The notes below the pieces were generated by a model. The model was not told the origin of the DNA. It saw nothing but the letters and a program-made list of their open reading frames with translations, and ran no database searches. Below, one piece after another: positions 63,050 to 64,000 of a stretch of DNA of 64,000 bases. A program made the position numbers and the translations under genes. Every line of letters begins with the position of its first letter. Within the stretch, counting starts at the first letter, position 1. The stretch comes from Luidia sarsii (Eukaryota > Echinodermata > Asteroidea > Paxillosida > Luidiidae). The stretch covers positions 24,391,757 through 24,455,756 of the forward strand of contig OX465104.1 of the NCBI GenBank assembly GCA_949987565.1. Direction: 5' to 3'.

Positions 63050-64000
63050 CCTCCAAAGCCAGCAAGTCAATGTCTACTCGTATGAATACACAGTTGACAC
63101 TCAGACAGATGAAGGGTCGTTGCCTTTCCCTGGAAAACCATCAAAAGAAATGTTCTCCAAACTCAGTAACTTTAACACTTGTTGTTAGAAGAACCCTAGG
63201 CCTCTTTCTAGGACAAATTTGAATGTCATCAGCATAATATTTAATGAGATATTAATTTGCGAACCCTATCTTTCTGCTCAGTCACTCTCTGCCGTCGACC
63301 ATTGTGCCAGCGACTGGACAATGGCAGCTCAGAGAAACAGGTAGGGTCGCTCCCTTCTCCTGAAAATATTTGAATAAAAATTGACTCCGAATTGAGATGT
63401 TTTCACTCAGCCCACTGGAGGAATCCCAGGGCTACTTTCATGCCAAGTTTCAAGGATCAAAACCTAAAATGTATTACGATATGAACACGCAAGAACTATA
63501 TCTCTGCCTATCACCTCCACAGCCAGCGAGTCAACGTCTACTCGTATGATTACACAGTTGACACTCAGACAGATGAAGGGTCGTTGCCTTTCCCTGGAAA
63601 ACCATCGAAAGAAATGTTCTCCAAACTCAGTAACTTTAACACTTGTTGTTAGAAGAACTCTAGGCCTCTTTCTAGGCCAAATTTGAATGTCGTCAGCATA
63701 ATATTTAATGAGATATTAATTTGCGAACCCTATCTTTCTGCTCAGTCACTCTCTGCCGTCGACTATTATGCCAGCGACTGGACAATGGAAGCTCAGAGAA
63801 AAAGGTAGGGTCGCTCCCTTCTCCTAAAAATGTTTGAATAGAAATTGACTCCGAATTCAGATGTTTTGATTTTGGCCACAGGAGGAATCCAAGGGCTACT
63901 TTTATGCAAAGTTTCAAGGATCAAAACCTAAAATGTATTACGATATGAACACGCAAGAACTATATCTCTGCCTATCACCTCCACAGCCAGCGAGTCAACG
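63050..64000 (+). repeat. 464-bp satellite (family L), block 8, runs off the window
   Basis: Entry partial 63050-63441, one full unit 63442-63905, and a partial to the window end. The 63.37-63.45 kb stretch is the TTTTCACTCAG / TTTCATGCC sub-type. The full unit carries GATTACACAG and CATCGAAAG, resembling the units near 1.4-1.9 kb. Confidence 0.95.

Noticed and set aside
1..64000. rRNA, 5S, histone or tRNA gene cluster (common causes of tandem arrays)
   Set aside because: No box A/box B-like tRNA pattern, rRNA core motif or histone-like frame was recognised in either monomer.

Overview
The window is eukaryotic, probably metazoan, and consists entirely of tandemly repeated DNA. I see no intact protein-coding gene, tRNA, rRNA, CRISPR array or recognisable transposon. 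The eukaryotic call rests on the large monomer size, the multi-tier higher-order repeat structure, and the many copies of strand-consistent GT/AG splice-like signals. I cannot name the species.

Two repeat families alternate in one orientation. Family L has a 464-bp monomer. It fills 1-28908 (62 complete units plus a partial), then recurs as shorter blocks at about 31384-38411, 40645-41640, 43645-46017, 49071-51923, 53926-56778, 58781-62097 and 63050-64000 (end of window). Family S has a monomer of about 231 bp. It forms seven blocks between these: about 28909-31383, 38412-40644, 41641-43644, 46018-49070, 51924-53925, 56779-58780 and 62098-63049. Six of the S blocks carry a longer composite unit of about 587 bp with non-repetitive sequence, and one of those six carries two.

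Both families look like multiplied exon/intron modules on the + strand. Each S unit is a 166-bp intron-like stretch (GTTAGT donor, pyrimidine-rich TTTCTTTCCAG acceptor) followed by a 65-bp exon-like stretch. Each L unit has a 59-bp exon-like stretch between CTTTCTGCTCAG and GTAGGG. The families align with each other. An L unit is an S-like module of about 230 bp with about 234 bp of extra sequence at one point of the intron-like part, and the extra sequence holds remnants of coding-like reading frames. The simplest reading is that a piece of one gene was amplified into an exon-derived satellite. The spliced product would have stops in all frames, so any transcript would be non-coding or decayed.

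Several amplification layers sit on top: a 4,855-bp L+S repeat at 49071-58780, a 2,784-bp six-unit duplication near 31.9-37.4 kb, a 1,856-bp four-unit duplication near 3.7-7.4 kb, a recurring six-unit pattern across 9.5-24.8 kb, a 928-bp dimer near 59-60.8 kb, and a 1,050-bp duplication inside one S block. A later S block lacks exactly the same 1,050-bp interval, which is what out-of-register recombination would produce. All copies are very similar, so copy number and order depend on the assembly being correct.
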